A DNA stretch of 64,000 bases, from NCBI GenBank assembly GCA_944390485.1, contig CALXPQ010000001.1:310001-374000 (forward strand), in the 5' to 3' direction. This document shows, piece by piece, positions 41,875 through 50,591 of this stretch. Made by a program: the position numbers and the translations under genes. Origin of the DNA: Veillonellales bacterium (GTDB taxonomy: Bacteria; Bacillota; Negativicutes; Veillonellales; Dialisteraceae). The notes beneath the pieces were generated by a model that saw nothing but the letters and a program-made list of their open reading frames with translations, was not told the origin of the DNA and did no database searches. Every line of letters begins with the position of its first letter. The first letter of the stretch is position 1.

Positions 41875-43215
41875 TTATTTTAATCCCTGAACGATCCGCT
41901 TGAAATCACGGCCCCGTTCTTCATAGGAGTGATACATATCGTAGCTGGAACAGGCCGGCGAGAGCAGGACCACATCGCCTGCCTCTGCAAGGGCCGCCGC
42001 TTTCTCCACCGCATCGTCCATGGAGGCCGCCATGGTCACCGCCGTGATGCCCGCCCGTTCGGCCGCCTCGCGGAACCGGGCCGCCGCTTCTCCCAGCAGC
42101 ACCAGATGCTTGACCCGATCTTTGGCGAACGCCATGAAATCTTCCAGCGGCGTTTCCTTGTCATGCCCGCCGGCAATGAGGATCACCGGCTCGGAAAACG
42201 CGCCCAGCGCTTTCACGGCCGCGTCCGTATTGGTCGCCTTGGAATCATTGTAATAGGCTGCACCCCGCACCGTCCGCACATATTCTACGCGATGCTCCAA
42301 CGCCCGATACGATTTCAATGCCCGGCGAATCGCTAGCAGCGGGACCCCGCCCTGATAGGCCAGGAATGCTGCCGCAAGGCAGTCTTGCACATTGTGGTGC
42401 CCGCGGATGCGGAGCTCTTCTTCCCTCACGAGCGGCAGAGTTTCCCCGCCGATTCGGAGCCAGAGCTGTCCATTATCCAGGAATGCCCCTTCGTCTACGG
42501 GATGTTCTGTGCTGAGCCGGTACACATGGGCATGGGCCATGTCCGCAAATTTCGGCGTGTATTTGTCTTCTGCATTCAGCAGGAGACTGTCTTCCGGCCC
42601 CATATTTTCAAAGATCCGCGCCTTGGCCGCCGCATAGGCTTCCATGGTATGATGGCGTTCCATATGATCCGGCGTGATATTCAGGATCACCGCCGCTTTA
42701 GGATGAAACGTGTCGATGAATTCCAGCTGGAAGCTGGACAGCTCGGCGGCGATCAGTCCGTCCGCCGGCACGCGCTCTGCTTCCCGGCTGAGCGATTTCC
42801 CGATATTGCCCGCTTCGGCAAAGGGGATGCCCGCCTCCCGGATCATGCTTCCCAGAAGCGAGGTCGTCGTCGTTTTCCCGTTCGTCCCCGTCACAGCCAG
42901 GATCGGCGCACGGGCTACCCGGTAGGCCAATTCGATCTCGCTCAGCACCGGGATTCCCCGTTTCAGCGCCGCCGCGACCAGCGGATTCTCCCGCGGGATG
43001 ACCGGCGACACGATCACCGTGTCCATGCCATCCAGCAGGGATTCCTCCTGCGGACCGATAGCGAACTCCGCCCCCGCCGCTGTCAGCGCCTGTTTCTCCG
43101 CTGCATCGCGAAGATCATGCACATCGGAAATGACGGTCCGGCAGCCGTGATCCAGAAGGACATGCGCGGCGCCGAGCCCGCTGATGCCTGCACCCACAAC
43201 CAGTACGTTCCGCAT
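41875..43215 (-). CDS. murD: UDP-N-acetylmuramoyl-L-alanine--D-glutamate ligase
   Basis: 446 aa. VLVVGAGISGLGAAHVLL, ATP site GTNGKTTTTSLLG, HMERH, and NDSKATNTDAAVKAL. The ATG at 43215 (MRNVLVV) has GGAG 6 bases upstream; the ATG at 43227 contains that very site, so it is unlikely. The 82 bases before it hold a GGACTG/CAGTCC hairpin without a T run. Confidence 0.96.
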   Translation of the reverse strand: MRNVLVVGAGISGLGAAHVLLDHGCRTVISDVHDLRDAAEKQALTAAGAEFAIGPQEESLLDGMDTVIVSPVIPRENPLVAAALKRGIPVLSEIELAYRVARAPILAVTGTNGKTTTTSLLGSMIREAGIPFAEAGNIGKSLSREAERVPADGLIAAELSSFQLEFIDTFHPKAAVILNITPDHMERHHTMEAYAAAKARIFENMGPEDSLLLNAEDKYTPKFADMAHAHVYRLSTEHPVDEGAFLDNGQLWLRIGGETLPLVREEELRIRGHHNVQDCLAAAFLAYQGGVPLLAIRRALKSYRALEHRVEYVRTVRGAAYYNDSKATNTDAAVKALGAFSEPVILIAGGHDKETPLEDFMAFAKDRVKHLVLLGEAAARFREAAERAGITAVTMAASMDDAVEKAAALAEAGDVVLLSPACSSYDMYHSYEERGRDFKRIVQGLK

Positions 43216-43297
43216 AAATATCTCCATTCTGCAGTGAGAGTCCCGCTCCCGCCGCCTGTATATAAATCCTCAGGACTGCCTGCGCAGTCCGGTTTCC

Positions 43298-44257
43298 TCA
43301 GCGGAAAACCAGAAAAAGAGTCACTCCCGCCGCGGCCAGTTCCACCAGCCAGAACGTCCAGACCACCTGCACTTCGCTCCATCCGCCAAGTTCGAAATGA
43401 TGATGGATCGGGCTCATGCGGAAGATCCGCCGTCCGGTGAGCTGGAAAGAAGCCACCTGCAGGATGACGGACAGCGCTTCGATGACGAAGATCAGTCCGA
43501 TGAAAATCAGGAGCAGCTCCGTGCGCGTCACGACGGAGATCCCTGCAATGGCTCCGCCCAGCGCGAGGGAGCCCGTGTCCCCCATGAAGATCTTCGCCGG
43601 ATGATAATTGTAAACGAGGAATCCGGCGCAGCAGCCTGTGATGACCAGAGCAAAAGCGCTCACATCATCCATGCCGGCCATGTGGCAGTACAGCGCATAC
43701 GCGCCGAAAGCCGCCACGCAGCAGCCCGCCGCCAACCCGTCCAGTCCGTCCGTCAGATTGACCGCATTGGACGCGCCGACGATGACCAGCACCACGAATG
43801 GATAATACAGCCACCCGATGGAAATATCCATGGCCGTGAACGGAATGGAAATGGACGTCGGAAGCCCCAGATATTCTACACAGCCGTAGCAGAAGACGAT
43901 GGACAGAAGGAGCTGCCCCGCCATTTTCTGCTTCGCGGTCAGTCCCAGATTCCGCTTCTTCTCCGCCTTGATGAAATCATCCAGGAATCCAAGGAGCGCA
44001 TGGCCGAACGTGATCAGCACCAGCAGAAGCACCGGCGGATCGAACAGGCGATTCCACCCGATGACGAGGACCGCCGCCAGCAGCATGAACAGGCCGCCCA
44101 TGGTGGGTGTTCCCGCCTTCACGCGGTGGGACTTCGGCCCTTCCTCCCGGATAGACTGGCGGGCCTTGTACCGGCGTGCCAGCGGGATCGCCCCCGCGCC
44201 CAGCACGACCGTCAGCACCGCGGCTTCCAGAATATACAGCAGAGCTGTCATTTCCAT
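43298..44257 (-). CDS. mraY: Phospho-N-acetylmuramoyl-pentapeptide transferase MraY
   Basis: 319 aa with about ten membrane segments. GTPTMGGLF, LLGFLDDFIKAEKKRN, NAVNLTDGLDGLAAG, FMGDTGSLALGG and the cytoplasmic SPIHHHFELGGWSE are all intact. Forms lipid I on undecaprenyl phosphate. It follows murF by 3 bases. Confidence 0.97.
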   Translation of the reverse strand: MEMTALLYILEAAVLTVVLGAGAIPLARRYKARQSIREEGPKSHRVKAGTPTMGGLFMLLAAVLVIGWNRLFDPPVLLLVLITFGHALLGFLDDFIKAEKKRNLGLTAKQKMAGQLLLSIVFCYGCVEYLGLPTSISIPFTAMDISIGWLYYPFVVLVIVGASNAVNLTDGLDGLAAGCCVAAFGAYALYCHMAGMDDVSAFALVITGCCAGFLVYNYHPAKIFMGDTGSLALGGAIAGISVVTRTELLLIFIGLIFVIEALSVILQVASFQLTGRRIFRMSPIHHHFELGGWSEVQVVWTFWLVELAAAGVTLFLVFR

Positions 44258-44260
44258 GCC

Positions 44261-45640
44261 TTATTCACCCTCTCCTCTCCAGAGTCCGGGAATCGTCTCC
44301 AGATGCATTGCATGAGATCCCTTAATCAGCACCGCATCCCCGGGGCGGACCTCCTGCTTCAGATATTCCGCGGCAGACCGGCAGTCCTCGAAACAGACGA
44401 TCTTCCGCAGGCCGGCGGCTTTTGCCGCCTCCGCCATCTGCCGGGCCAGCGGCCCTACGGTGATCATTTCATCGAATCCGTACGACGCCGCCTTTTCCCC
44501 GGTCTCCCGGTGCAGCGCTTCCGCATACGCGCCCAGCTCCAACATGTCGCCCAGCACCAGCAGGTGCCGGCGTCCCGGGAGCTGCCGCAGCGCGCGGAAC
44601 GCCATATCCATGGACAGCGGATTCGCATTGTATGCATCGTTCAGGACAGACGCCCCGCCGATGGATTCCATTTTCTGGCTGTCTCCCTGCGGACGGAACG
44701 ATTCCAGCGCCGTCCGGATCTGTTCCGGAGGCACGCCAAGAACGCGCCCCGCTGCGGCAGCGGCCAGCGCGTCATATACATTATGGATTCCGATGAGCGG
44801 CAGACGCACCGGGAAGGTTTCATCGAACGCCCGGCACAGGAAATCCACCGCGTCCGGTTCCTCCCGGATATCCTCAGCGGAGACGTCTTTCCCTTCCGCC
44901 GCACCGTAAGAGACGACCCGTCCGGCAAACCGCCCGCCCATGGCGCGGACCCGCGGATCATCCTCATTCAGGATCGCCGTCCCGTCTGCCGGCAGGGCCT
45001 CGATCAGCTCGGCCTTGGCGCGGGCGATGTTATCCTGGCTGCCGAGCAACCCGATATGAGATGTACCCACATTCGTCACGACGCCGATGGTCGGGCAGGC
45101 CGTGCGACACAGCTCTGCGATCTGTCCCAGTCCGCGCATGCCCATCTCCACGACGCACACTTCGTCCTCGTCCGTAAGAGACAGCAAAGTCTGCGACAGG
45201 CCGATCTCATTATTGAAATTCTTTTTTGTATGGCACACATGATAGACCGTCTTCAGCACGGACGCGATCATGTCTTTCGTCGTCGTCTTCCCGTTGGACC
45301 CCGTCACGGCCACCACGGGAATCGCAAAGCGGAGCCTGTGGAAGCGCGCCAGTCCTTCCAGCGCAGCCAGCGTGTCGTCCACCGCGATGGCGGTGAGCGC
45401 TTCCGGCAGGTCTTCCATCCATTCCCGTTCAGAGAGCAGCACTGCCGCGGCCCCCTGTTCCGCCGCCTTCCTGAGGAAGCGGTGTCCGTTGAAGCGCTCG
45501 CCGGAGAGAGGCAGAAACAGCTCACCCGGCGCCAGTGTCCGCGTGTCCGTGCTGACGCCGCTGCAGATTTTCGCTGTTCCCTGCCGCAGGAGCGTGCCGC
45601 CCGTCGCCTGCAGGATCTCCTCTATCGTAAAAGACGCCAT
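44261..45640 (-). CDS. murF: UDP-MurNAc-tripeptide--D-alanyl-D-alanine ligase
   Basis: 459 aa. GVSTDTRTLAPGELFLPLSG, ATP site GSNGKTTTKDMIA, MGMRGLGQIAEL, LNDAYNANPLSMDMA. Adds the Ddl product to complete the pentapeptide. One base separates it from murE. Confidence 0.96.
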   Translation of the reverse strand: MASFTIEEILQATGGTLLRQGTAKICSGVSTDTRTLAPGELFLPLSGERFNGHRFLRKAAEQGAAAVLLSEREWMEDLPEALTAIAVDDTLAALEGLARFHRLRFAIPVVAVTGSNGKTTTKDMIASVLKTVYHVCHTKKNFNNEIGLSQTLLSLTDEDEVCVVEMGMRGLGQIAELCRTACPTIGVVTNVGTSHIGLLGSQDNIARAKAELIEALPADGTAILNEDDPRVRAMGGRFAGRVVSYGAAEGKDVSAEDIREEPDAVDFLCRAFDETFPVRLPLIGIHNVYDALAAAAAGRVLGVPPEQIRTALESFRPQGDSQKMESIGGASVLNDAYNANPLSMDMAFRALRQLPGRRHLLVLGDMLELGAYAEALHRETGEKAASYGFDEMITVGPLARQMAEAAKAAGLRKIVCFEDCRSAAEYLKQEVRPGDAVLIKGSHAMHLETIPGLWRGEGE

Positions 45641-45641
45641 A

Positions 45642-47141
45642 TCAGCCTCCGAGCGCGGCGCGCGCTTCTTCCCTGTCGTCGAAATGAATGGTGCGGTCTT
45701 TCAGGATCTGGTACGTTTCATGGCCCTTCCCGGCGATGAGCACGATGTCTCCCGGCTCTGCCAGCGCGATGGCCCGGCGGATCGCGTCCCGCCGGCTCAC
45801 GACGATCTCATACCGGAGCGACGGCTTCCGGGCCGCCACTTCTTTCACGCCGGCCGCCACTTCCGCCACGATCGCATCCGGGTCTTCCGTGCGGGGATTG
45901 TCGCTCGTCACGATGACGATATCCGCATATTCTGCGCCGATCCGCCCCATGATGGGCCGTTTCATCCGGTCGCGGTCCCCGCCGCAGCCGAAGACGGCGA
46001 TGATGCGGTTCCGGCGGATCTCCTCCGCCGTCTTCAGGATATTTTCCAGCCCGTCCGGCGTATGCGCGTAGTCCACGACGACTGTGAAAGGCTGCCCTTC
46101 ATCGACCAGTTCGAACCGGCCGGGCACGGCGCGGAAATCCCCCAGCGCTTCAATGATGGTCTCCATGGGCACGCCTTCGCCGAGGCAGGCCGACATGGCC
46201 GTGAGCGCATTATAGACATTGAACCGCCCCACCAGCCGAGTATGGACGGCATAGTCACGTCCCTCATACCGCACGGTGAATTCCGAGGAATTGGCGTTGA
46301 AGCGGATCTGCGAAGCCTGCAGGTCCGACGGCGCGTCGATGCTGTACGTGCAGACCGGACACAGGCTGCGGTCAGTCACTGCCTGCATCATCACGTCCGC
46401 ATAGTCTGCATCCGCATTGATATGGGCCGACTTCCGGCCTTTCGTCTGCCCCGCCTCCGAAACCTTGCGGAAAAGAAGCGCTTTGGCAGCCGCGTAATTA
46501 TCCATGGTCTTATGGTAGTCCAGATGATCTTCCGTCAGGTTCGTGAAGGAGGCATTGTCGAACTCCACCCCTTCCACACGGCCCATGACGAGCGCATGGG
46601 AAGAGACTTCCATGCATACGTGCGTGACGCCTTCCTGCGCCATCCGGTACAGCATTTTCTCCAGATCCACCACATCCGGCGTCGTATTGTGCGTGGGATA
46701 TTCCTGATCGCCAATCAGCATGTGGATCGTGCCGATGACGCCCGTCTTGTACCCGGCGCGCTGCAGGATATGCGCGCAGATATGGGTGGTGGTCGTCTTC
46801 CCGTTGGTGCCGGTCACGGCGATCATGCGCATCTTCCGGGCCGGGTAGTCGAAGAAATACGGCGTGATGTCCTCCATGGCCCGCCGCGTGTCTTTCACAT
46901 AGACCACCGCCGTCCCCTCGGGAACAACGACCGGCTTCTCCGCCACGATGACCGCCGCGCCCTTTTCGGCGGCGGCCGCCGCGAAATCATGGCCATCCAC
47001 GTGCGCGCCGGAAAGGCAGATGAAAAGGCTGCCCTTCTTCACGTCCCGCGAATCGGCGGTGATGTCCTCCACCATGCATTCTGCCGGACCTTCCGTCCGG
47101 ATATATTCCGTCTGCTTCAGCAGATCCTGTAAAGCTTTCAT
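45642..47141 (-). CDS. murE: UDP-MurNAc-L-Ala-D-Glu--meso-diaminopimelate ligase
   Basis: 499 aa. DITADSRDVKKGSLFICLSG, ATP site GTNGKTTTTHICAHIL, and the substrate-choice motif DNPRTEDP. The DNPR form signals meso-diaminopimelate instead of lysine, in line with the dap genes in the window. GAGGTG lies 7 bases before the ATG. It has its own promoter (47186-47214), and the gene before it is ftsL with no ftsI between. Confidence 0.97.
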   Translation of the reverse strand: MKALQDLLKQTEYIRTEGPAECMVEDITADSRDVKKGSLFICLSGAHVDGHDFAAAAAEKGAAVIVAEKPVVVPEGTAVVYVKDTRRAMEDITPYFFDYPARKMRMIAVTGTNGKTTTTHICAHILQRAGYKTGVIGTIHMLIGDQEYPTHNTTPDVVDLEKMLYRMAQEGVTHVCMEVSSHALVMGRVEGVEFDNASFTNLTEDHLDYHKTMDNYAAAKALLFRKVSEAGQTKGRKSAHINADADYADVMMQAVTDRSLCPVCTYSIDAPSDLQASQIRFNANSSEFTVRYEGRDYAVHTRLVGRFNVYNALTAMSACLGEGVPMETIIEALGDFRAVPGRFELVDEGQPFTVVVDYAHTPDGLENILKTAEEIRRNRIIAVFGCGGDRDRMKRPIMGRIGAEYADIVIVTSDNPRTEDPDAIVAEVAAGVKEVAARKPSLRYEIVVSRRDAIRRAIALAEPGDIVLIAGKGHETYQILKDRTIHFDDREEARAALGG

Positions 47142-47185
47142 GCCATGTCACCTCGATAGGGTTCTGTTTTCAATAAGCCTCACTT

Positions 47186-47214
47186 ATCATAGCCTAAAAC
47201 CCCGAATGTTACAA
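47186..47214 (-). promoter_or_regulatory. Promoter for the murE-to-ftsQ gene block
   Basis: TTGTAA (47214-47209), exactly 17 bases, TATGAT (47191-47186) on the minus strand, 44 bases before murE. Upstream (47215-47290) are GC-rich inverted repeats including AGCGGCC/GGCCGCT and GGCGGCG/CGCCGC without a T run. Confidence 0.55.
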
Positions 47215-47291
47215 TAGCGGCCCGGAAGCGGCGGACGCCGCCTGCCGGCTGCGCCGCCTCTCCCGAGGCCGCTTTGTTTCAGCATCTTCTT

Positions 47292-47690
47292 TTATTCATG
47301 GATTCTCGAAGGATCGACATACGCGTCGCTCGATCCGTAGATCGCCCGCCGGGGCACCTGCATGCCGAGCTCCGTCTCTGCGATGGCCTGGATGCGCGCC
47401 GGCGACTCCATCCGCGCCACATCCAGACGGATCACCGCGTTCTGCTTCTCCAGCGCGATGATCTCCGTCCGCAGCTCCTGCATATCATAGCTTCTCTGCG
47501 CGGCATAGCCGCTGAGGAAATAAAAGAGCCCCAGCACCGCTGCCAGCAGGCCCGCCGCAATGAAGACTTCCAGATGCGAAGTGCTGACCGCCGGGCTCCG
47601 GGCCGCAGAGGCTTCCTCCTCGTAGGCGGGCGCATAGTGTTTCGGCAGCGCATGGGTATAATTCAGCATTTCTGCATCCTGAGACAACAT
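47292..47690 (-). CDS. ftsL: FtsL-like cell division protein
   Basis: 132 aa bitopic protein. A short cytoplasmic tail of about 40 residues is followed by one membrane segment (VFIAAGLLAAVLGLFYFLSG, about 42-61) and a heptad-like coiled coil (MQELRTEIIALEKQNAVIR). Placement right after rsmH fits FtsL; sequence conservation in this family is low. The ATG at 47690 has AGGAGG 10 bases upstream; an ATG at 47669 with AGGA 7 bases upstream is a real alternative. Confidence 0.8.
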   Translation of the reverse strand: MLSQDAEMLNYTHALPKHYAPAYEEEASAARSPAVSTSHLEVFIAAGLLAAVLGLFYFLSGYAAQRSYDMQELRTEIIALEKQNAVIRLDVARMESPARIQAIAETELGMQVPRRAIYGSSDAYVDPSRIHE

Positions 47691-47711
47691 CAGACTCTGA
47701 CCTCCTGCCTG

Positions 47712-48644
47712 TTACAGCTTTTCCGCGATGCGGAGCACAGCGCTCCGGGCGCGCGGATTGGCTTCTATCTCCTCCCGGCTGGGCTTCACGGGCTTTGCCG
47801 GCTTTTTGATTTCTCTGTGATGATGACACACGCACACCGGCAGCTCCGGCGGACAGATGCAGTCCTGCGCCATCTCGCGGAATGTATCCTTGATGATCCG
47901 ATCCTCCAGCGACTGGAACGTGATGACCCCGATCCGGCCACCCGGCGCCAGATGCGCCACGCAGGCGCGCATCGTATCTTCCAGGATGCGCAGCTCCCCG
48001 TTCACTTCGATGCGGATCGCCTGGAACGTCCGCTTGGCCGGGTGCGGCCCGTCTTTCCGAGCCCCTGCCGGGACCGCCGCCTTGATGATGCGGACAAGCT
48101 CCATCGTCGTCTCGACGGGCTTTTGCTTCCGCGCTTCCACGATGAACTGAGCGATGCGGCGGGACCACCGCTCCTCCCCATATTTCCGGATGACGGCTTC
48201 CAGCTCGTCTTCACTGTAGCGGTTCACTACATCATGCGCAGTGAGAGGATTCCTCTGGTCCATGCGCATGTCGAGCCGCCCGTCATGCATATAGGAAAAG
48301 CCCCGCTCCCCTTCGTCCAGCTGATGCGACGATACCCCCAGATCGAACAGGAATCCGTTCACCGGACCGATGCCCCGTTCATCGAGAATCTCTCCGATAT
48401 GGGAAAAATTGTCCCGCACCAGCAGGAGCCGGCAGCCGATGTCTTTCAGCCGTTCGCCCGCCGCCCGGATTGCCTCTTCGTCCTGATCCACCCCGATGAG
48501 GAGCGCCTCCGGCCCGACCTTCTGCGACAGGGCATAGGTATGGCCGCCGCCGCCGAGCGTGCAGTCCACATAGATCCCGTCCGGCACGGTATAGACGCCG
48601 TCCACCAGCTCATGCAGCAGGACGCTTACGTGATGAAATTCCAT
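47712..48644 (-). CDS. rsmH: 16S rRNA (cytosine-1402-N4)-methyltransferase
   Basis: 310 aa. [17 protein letters not shown] motif [33 protein letters not shown], and the cysteine/histidine-containing segment [15 protein letters not shown] near residue 265. Formerly MraW. Separated from mraZ by 9 bases. Confidence 0.96.
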   Translation of the reverse strand: MEFHHVSVLLHELVDGVYTVPDGIYVDCTLGGGGHTYALSQKVGPEALLIGVDQDEEAIRAAGERLKDIGCRLLLVRDNFSHIGEILDERGIGPVNGFLFDLGVSSHQLDEGERGFSYMHDGRLDMRMDQRNPLTAHDVVNRYSEDELEAVIRKYGEERWSRRIAQFIVEARKQKPVETTMELVRIIKAAVPAGARKDGPHPAKRTFQAIRIEVNGELRILEDTMRACVAHLAPGGRIGVITFQSLEDRIIKDTFREMAQDCICPPELPVCVCHHHREIKKPAKPVKPSREEIEANPRARSAVLRIAEKL

Positions 48645-48653
48645 AGCGGCCTC

Positions 48654-49085
48654 TTATAAATTGAAATCCATGGGAAGATCCAGCGATTCCGCCATATCGG
48701 CCGCCGCGCCGCATTCTTCCTCCGACGCTTTCAGCACCGACGGACTCCAGATCTCGATGGTGTCCCCCACGCCGATGATCTTGGCATCCTTTTCCAGCCG
48801 GGCATACATGCGGAGATGAGACGGGATCAGGATGCGCCCCTGCCGGTCGCACTCCATTTCCGTGCTCTTGCCGATAAGGAACCGGCGCAGAGCACGCACA
48901 TTTTTCCGCGTCTGCGGCAGTTTCTGCAGTTTTTCCTGCATCTGCTCCCAGCAGTCCCTCGGATAAATCGTCAGGCAGGTATCCAGACCGGGAGACAGCA
49001 CAAAGACATCCCCCAGTTCCTCTCGAAATTTGGCAGGAAGAATCATACGGCCTTTGCTGTCGATCGTATGCGAGTATTCATTCAT
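48654..49085 (-). CDS. mraZ: MraZ, transcriptional regulator of the dcw cluster
   Basis: 143 aa, the typical length. Two AbrB-like swapped-hairpin repeats: SHTIDSKGRMILPAKFREEL and, about 70 residues later, TEMECDRQGRILIPSHLRMYA, each with the DxxGR core. MraZ binds TGG-type repeats at its own promoter and represses the cluster. The start at 49085 (MNEYSHTIDS) is the family norm; the longer frame reads through the operator. Confidence 0.96.
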   Translation of the reverse strand: MNEYSHTIDSKGRMILPAKFREELGDVFVLSPGLDTCLTIYPRDCWEQMQEKLQKLPQTRKNVRALRRFLIGKSTEMECDRQGRILIPSHLRMYARLEKDAKIIGVGDTIEIWSPSVLKASEEECGAAADMAESLDLPMDFNL

Positions 49086-49110
49086 GAACAATTCTTCCTC
49101 ACCTCTTTTT

Positions 49111-49148
49111 CTACCACTTTTAACCACATTCTACCATAAATCCCCACC
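49111..49148 (-). promoter_or_regulatory. MraZ operator: four TGG boxes at 10-bp spacing
   Basis: On the minus strand TGG occurs at 49146-49144, 49136-49134, 49126-49124 and 49116-49114, exactly 10 bases apart, each near GTGGG, ATGG, GTGG and GTGG. The array overlaps the mraZ -10 box. This matches the direct-repeat operators known for MraZ. Confidence 0.75.
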
Positions 49149-49157
49149 TAATGACAG
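49128..49157 (-). promoter_or_regulatory. mraZ promoter
   Basis: TAGAAT (49133-49128) preceded by TGG makes an extended -10; the -35 is weak (CTGTCA or TGTCAT at 17-18 bases). It lies inside the MraZ box array. Confidence 0.5.
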
Positions 49158-49334
49158 CAAAATCTGCATTTTCCCCTCCGGATTTCCCGAAAATCTCTCA
49201 AAAGCCGTCTGCTGCAGGCGGTCTTCTTCAGCAGAAATGAACCGCTTTCCCCGCGCTGTATCGCCTGTTCCCCGTATCCCGTCTCGTCATACCCGCCGCG
49301 GTGGGGCGCCGTCCCAAAAATCCTCCGCCAATTG

Positions 49335-49356
49335 AAAAAAGCGCCCGGATGGGCGC
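49335..49356 (-). terminator. Second of two tandem terminators after the YbjN-like gene
   Basis: GCGCCC, ATCC, GGGCGC, T6 on the minus strand. Confidence 0.8.
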
Positions 49357-49357
49357 A

Positions 49358-49382
49358 CAAAAAAACGGCTCCGAAGAGCCGC
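49358..49382 (-). terminator. First of two tandem terminators after the YbjN-like gene
   Basis: CGGCTC, TTCG, GAGCCG, T7 on the minus strand, 17 bases past the stop at 49399. Two strong terminators in a row insulate the downstream dcw promoter and MraZ operator. Confidence 0.85.
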
Positions 49383-49398
49383 TCTGCAGGACCGGCGA

Positions 49399-49851
49399 TC
49401 AGTCCCACACTTTTTTCATGATGGTCTTATATTCCTGCTGCAGGTGATTGACGATCACATCCAGCACGACGCGCACCAGCTGCGGGTCGAACATCTCGTT
49501 GCTGCTCGGGATGCAGGAATCCAGATAAACCGTACCGTCGTCCGCCGCCACATATTTGAAGACCTTGTAGCCGCGGTTCAGTTCGTTCAGGAACGCGTTG
49601 CACCGCTCGCGGTTGCTGTCCTTGATGAGGCCCGTGCCGATCTGCACACGGATGATCGTATAGATCGTGTTGTCCGTGATGATGCCCACCGGCAGCTTCT
49701 GGCCTTCCGCTTCGATATTGGACTTGAAGACCACCGTGCCGTTCGGATCATTCGGCACGGGATCCTTAAAGAAGAAATTCAGATTGTTCGCCTTCAGATA
49801 GGCCTCAAATTTATCGGCTTTGACATTCGTCTTGACTGCTGCGTCTGCCAT
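49399..49851 (-). CDS. YbjN-like small cytosolic protein, function unknown
   Basis: 150 aa, no signal or membrane segment. The pattern of an N-terminal helix, a strand pair (TVVFKSNIEAEGQKLPVGIITDN), a helix with LNELNRGYKVFKYV, and a strand followed by a long C-terminal helix (LVRVVLDVIVNHLQQEY) resembles YbjN or type III chaperone-like folds. This is a fold impression, not a motif match. AGGAGG lies 7 bases before the ATG. It has its own promoter region and two terminators, so it is monocistronic. Confidence 0.65.
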   Translation of the reverse strand: MADAAVKTNVKADKFEAYLKANNLNFFFKDPVPNDPNGTVVFKSNIEAEGQKLPVGIITDNTIYTIIRVQIGTGLIKDSNRERCNAFLNELNRGYKVFKYVAADDGTVYLDSCIPSSNEMFDPQLVRVVLDVIVNHLQQEYKTIMKKVWD

Positions 49852-49900
49852 ACAAATACCTCCTCTGTGTTTTCCGATTAATTTTGAAAAATCTTTTTAT

Positions 49901-49906
49901 ATTATA
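49901..49906 (-). promoter_or_regulatory. -10 box of the YbjN-like gene
   Basis: Perfect TATAAT on the minus strand, 49 bases before the ATG; no clear -35. Confidence 0.4.
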
Positions 49907-49998
49907 CCTTTGCTATCAGCCCTGCGCCACTCATCCGGCCCATATTTTGAAAATAAAAATCCGCCCCTGTCAATTGCTGACAAAGGCGGACGTTTCTG

Positions 49999-50087
49999 TG
50001 GCGGAGACGGTGGGATTCGAACCCACGGTACCTCGCGGTACAACTGATTTCGAGTCAGCCTCGTTATGACCACTTCGATACGTCTCC
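49999..50087 (-). tRNA. tRNA-Ser (anticodon CGA)
   Basis: 89 bases with encoded CCA and the long variable arm of class II tRNAs (TACCGCGAGGTA). Acceptor GGAGACG pairs with CGTCTCC, anticodon loop CTCGAAA gives CGA, and the T loop is TTCGAAT. It starts 5 bases after the tadA stop and must be co-transcribed with it or rely on a promoter within tadA. Confidence 0.97.
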
Positions 50088-50092
50088 ACGAA

Positions 50093-50539
50093 TCAACGAT
50101 GCGTCAGGAAAAACTCATCCACCAGCCGGCTGCATTCTTCTGCAAGGATGCCGGAGCAGACGGCCAGACGATGATTCATCACCGCCCCTTCACAGATGTG
50201 AAAGAAAGAATCCACGCCCCCCGCGCGGACATCCGCCGCGCCGTACACGAGACGGCCGATCCGGGCATTCATGATGGCCCCTGCGCACATCGCACATGGT
50301 TCTATGGTAACATAAAGGGTACATTCCGTCAAACGCCAGCGGCCGAGGCGCTCCGCTCCGCGGCGAAGGGCGAGGATCTCCGCATGGGCGGTCGGATCGT
50401 GGTCGTTCTCCCTCCGGTTATGGGCAGCGGCAAGCACCGCGCCGCGGCACACGAGGACAGCGCCGATCGGGATCTCCCCTTCGGCGGCCGCCTGCTTCGC
50501 TTCAAGAAGAGCAAGCTTCATATAGTCTGTATCTGTCAT
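50093..50539 (-). CDS. tadA: tRNA-specific adenosine deaminase TadA
   Basis: 148 aa. The zinc site is His52-Ala-Glu54 in TAHAEILAL and Cys82, Cys85 in EPCAMCAGAI. It makes inosine at the wobble position of tRNA-Arg(ACG). AAAGGAA precedes the ATG by 7 bases. Followed directly by tRNA-Ser(CGA). Confidence 0.96.
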   Translation of the reverse strand: MTDTDYMKLALLEAKQAAAEGEIPIGAVLVCRGAVLAAAHNRRENDHDPTAHAEILALRRGAERLGRWRLTECTLYVTIEPCAMCAGAIMNARIGRLVYGAADVRAGGVDSFFHICEGAVMNHRLAVCSGILAEECSRLVDEFFLTHR

Positions 50540-50562
50540 GATTGGTTCCTTTCTATAAGGGT

Positions 50563-50591
50563 ATTATAAAAGAAATCAAAACCGCTGTCTT
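50563..50591 (-). promoter_or_regulatory. Promoter of tadA and tRNA-Ser
   Basis: AAGACA (50591-50586), 17 bases, TATAAT (50568-50563), 24 bases before the tadA ATG. Confidence 0.55.

Noticed and set aside
43397-47132. Long plus-strand frames opposite mraY, murF and murE
   Set aside because: The minus frames give intact Mur enzymes; the plus frames are Arg/His-rich shadows without start signals.
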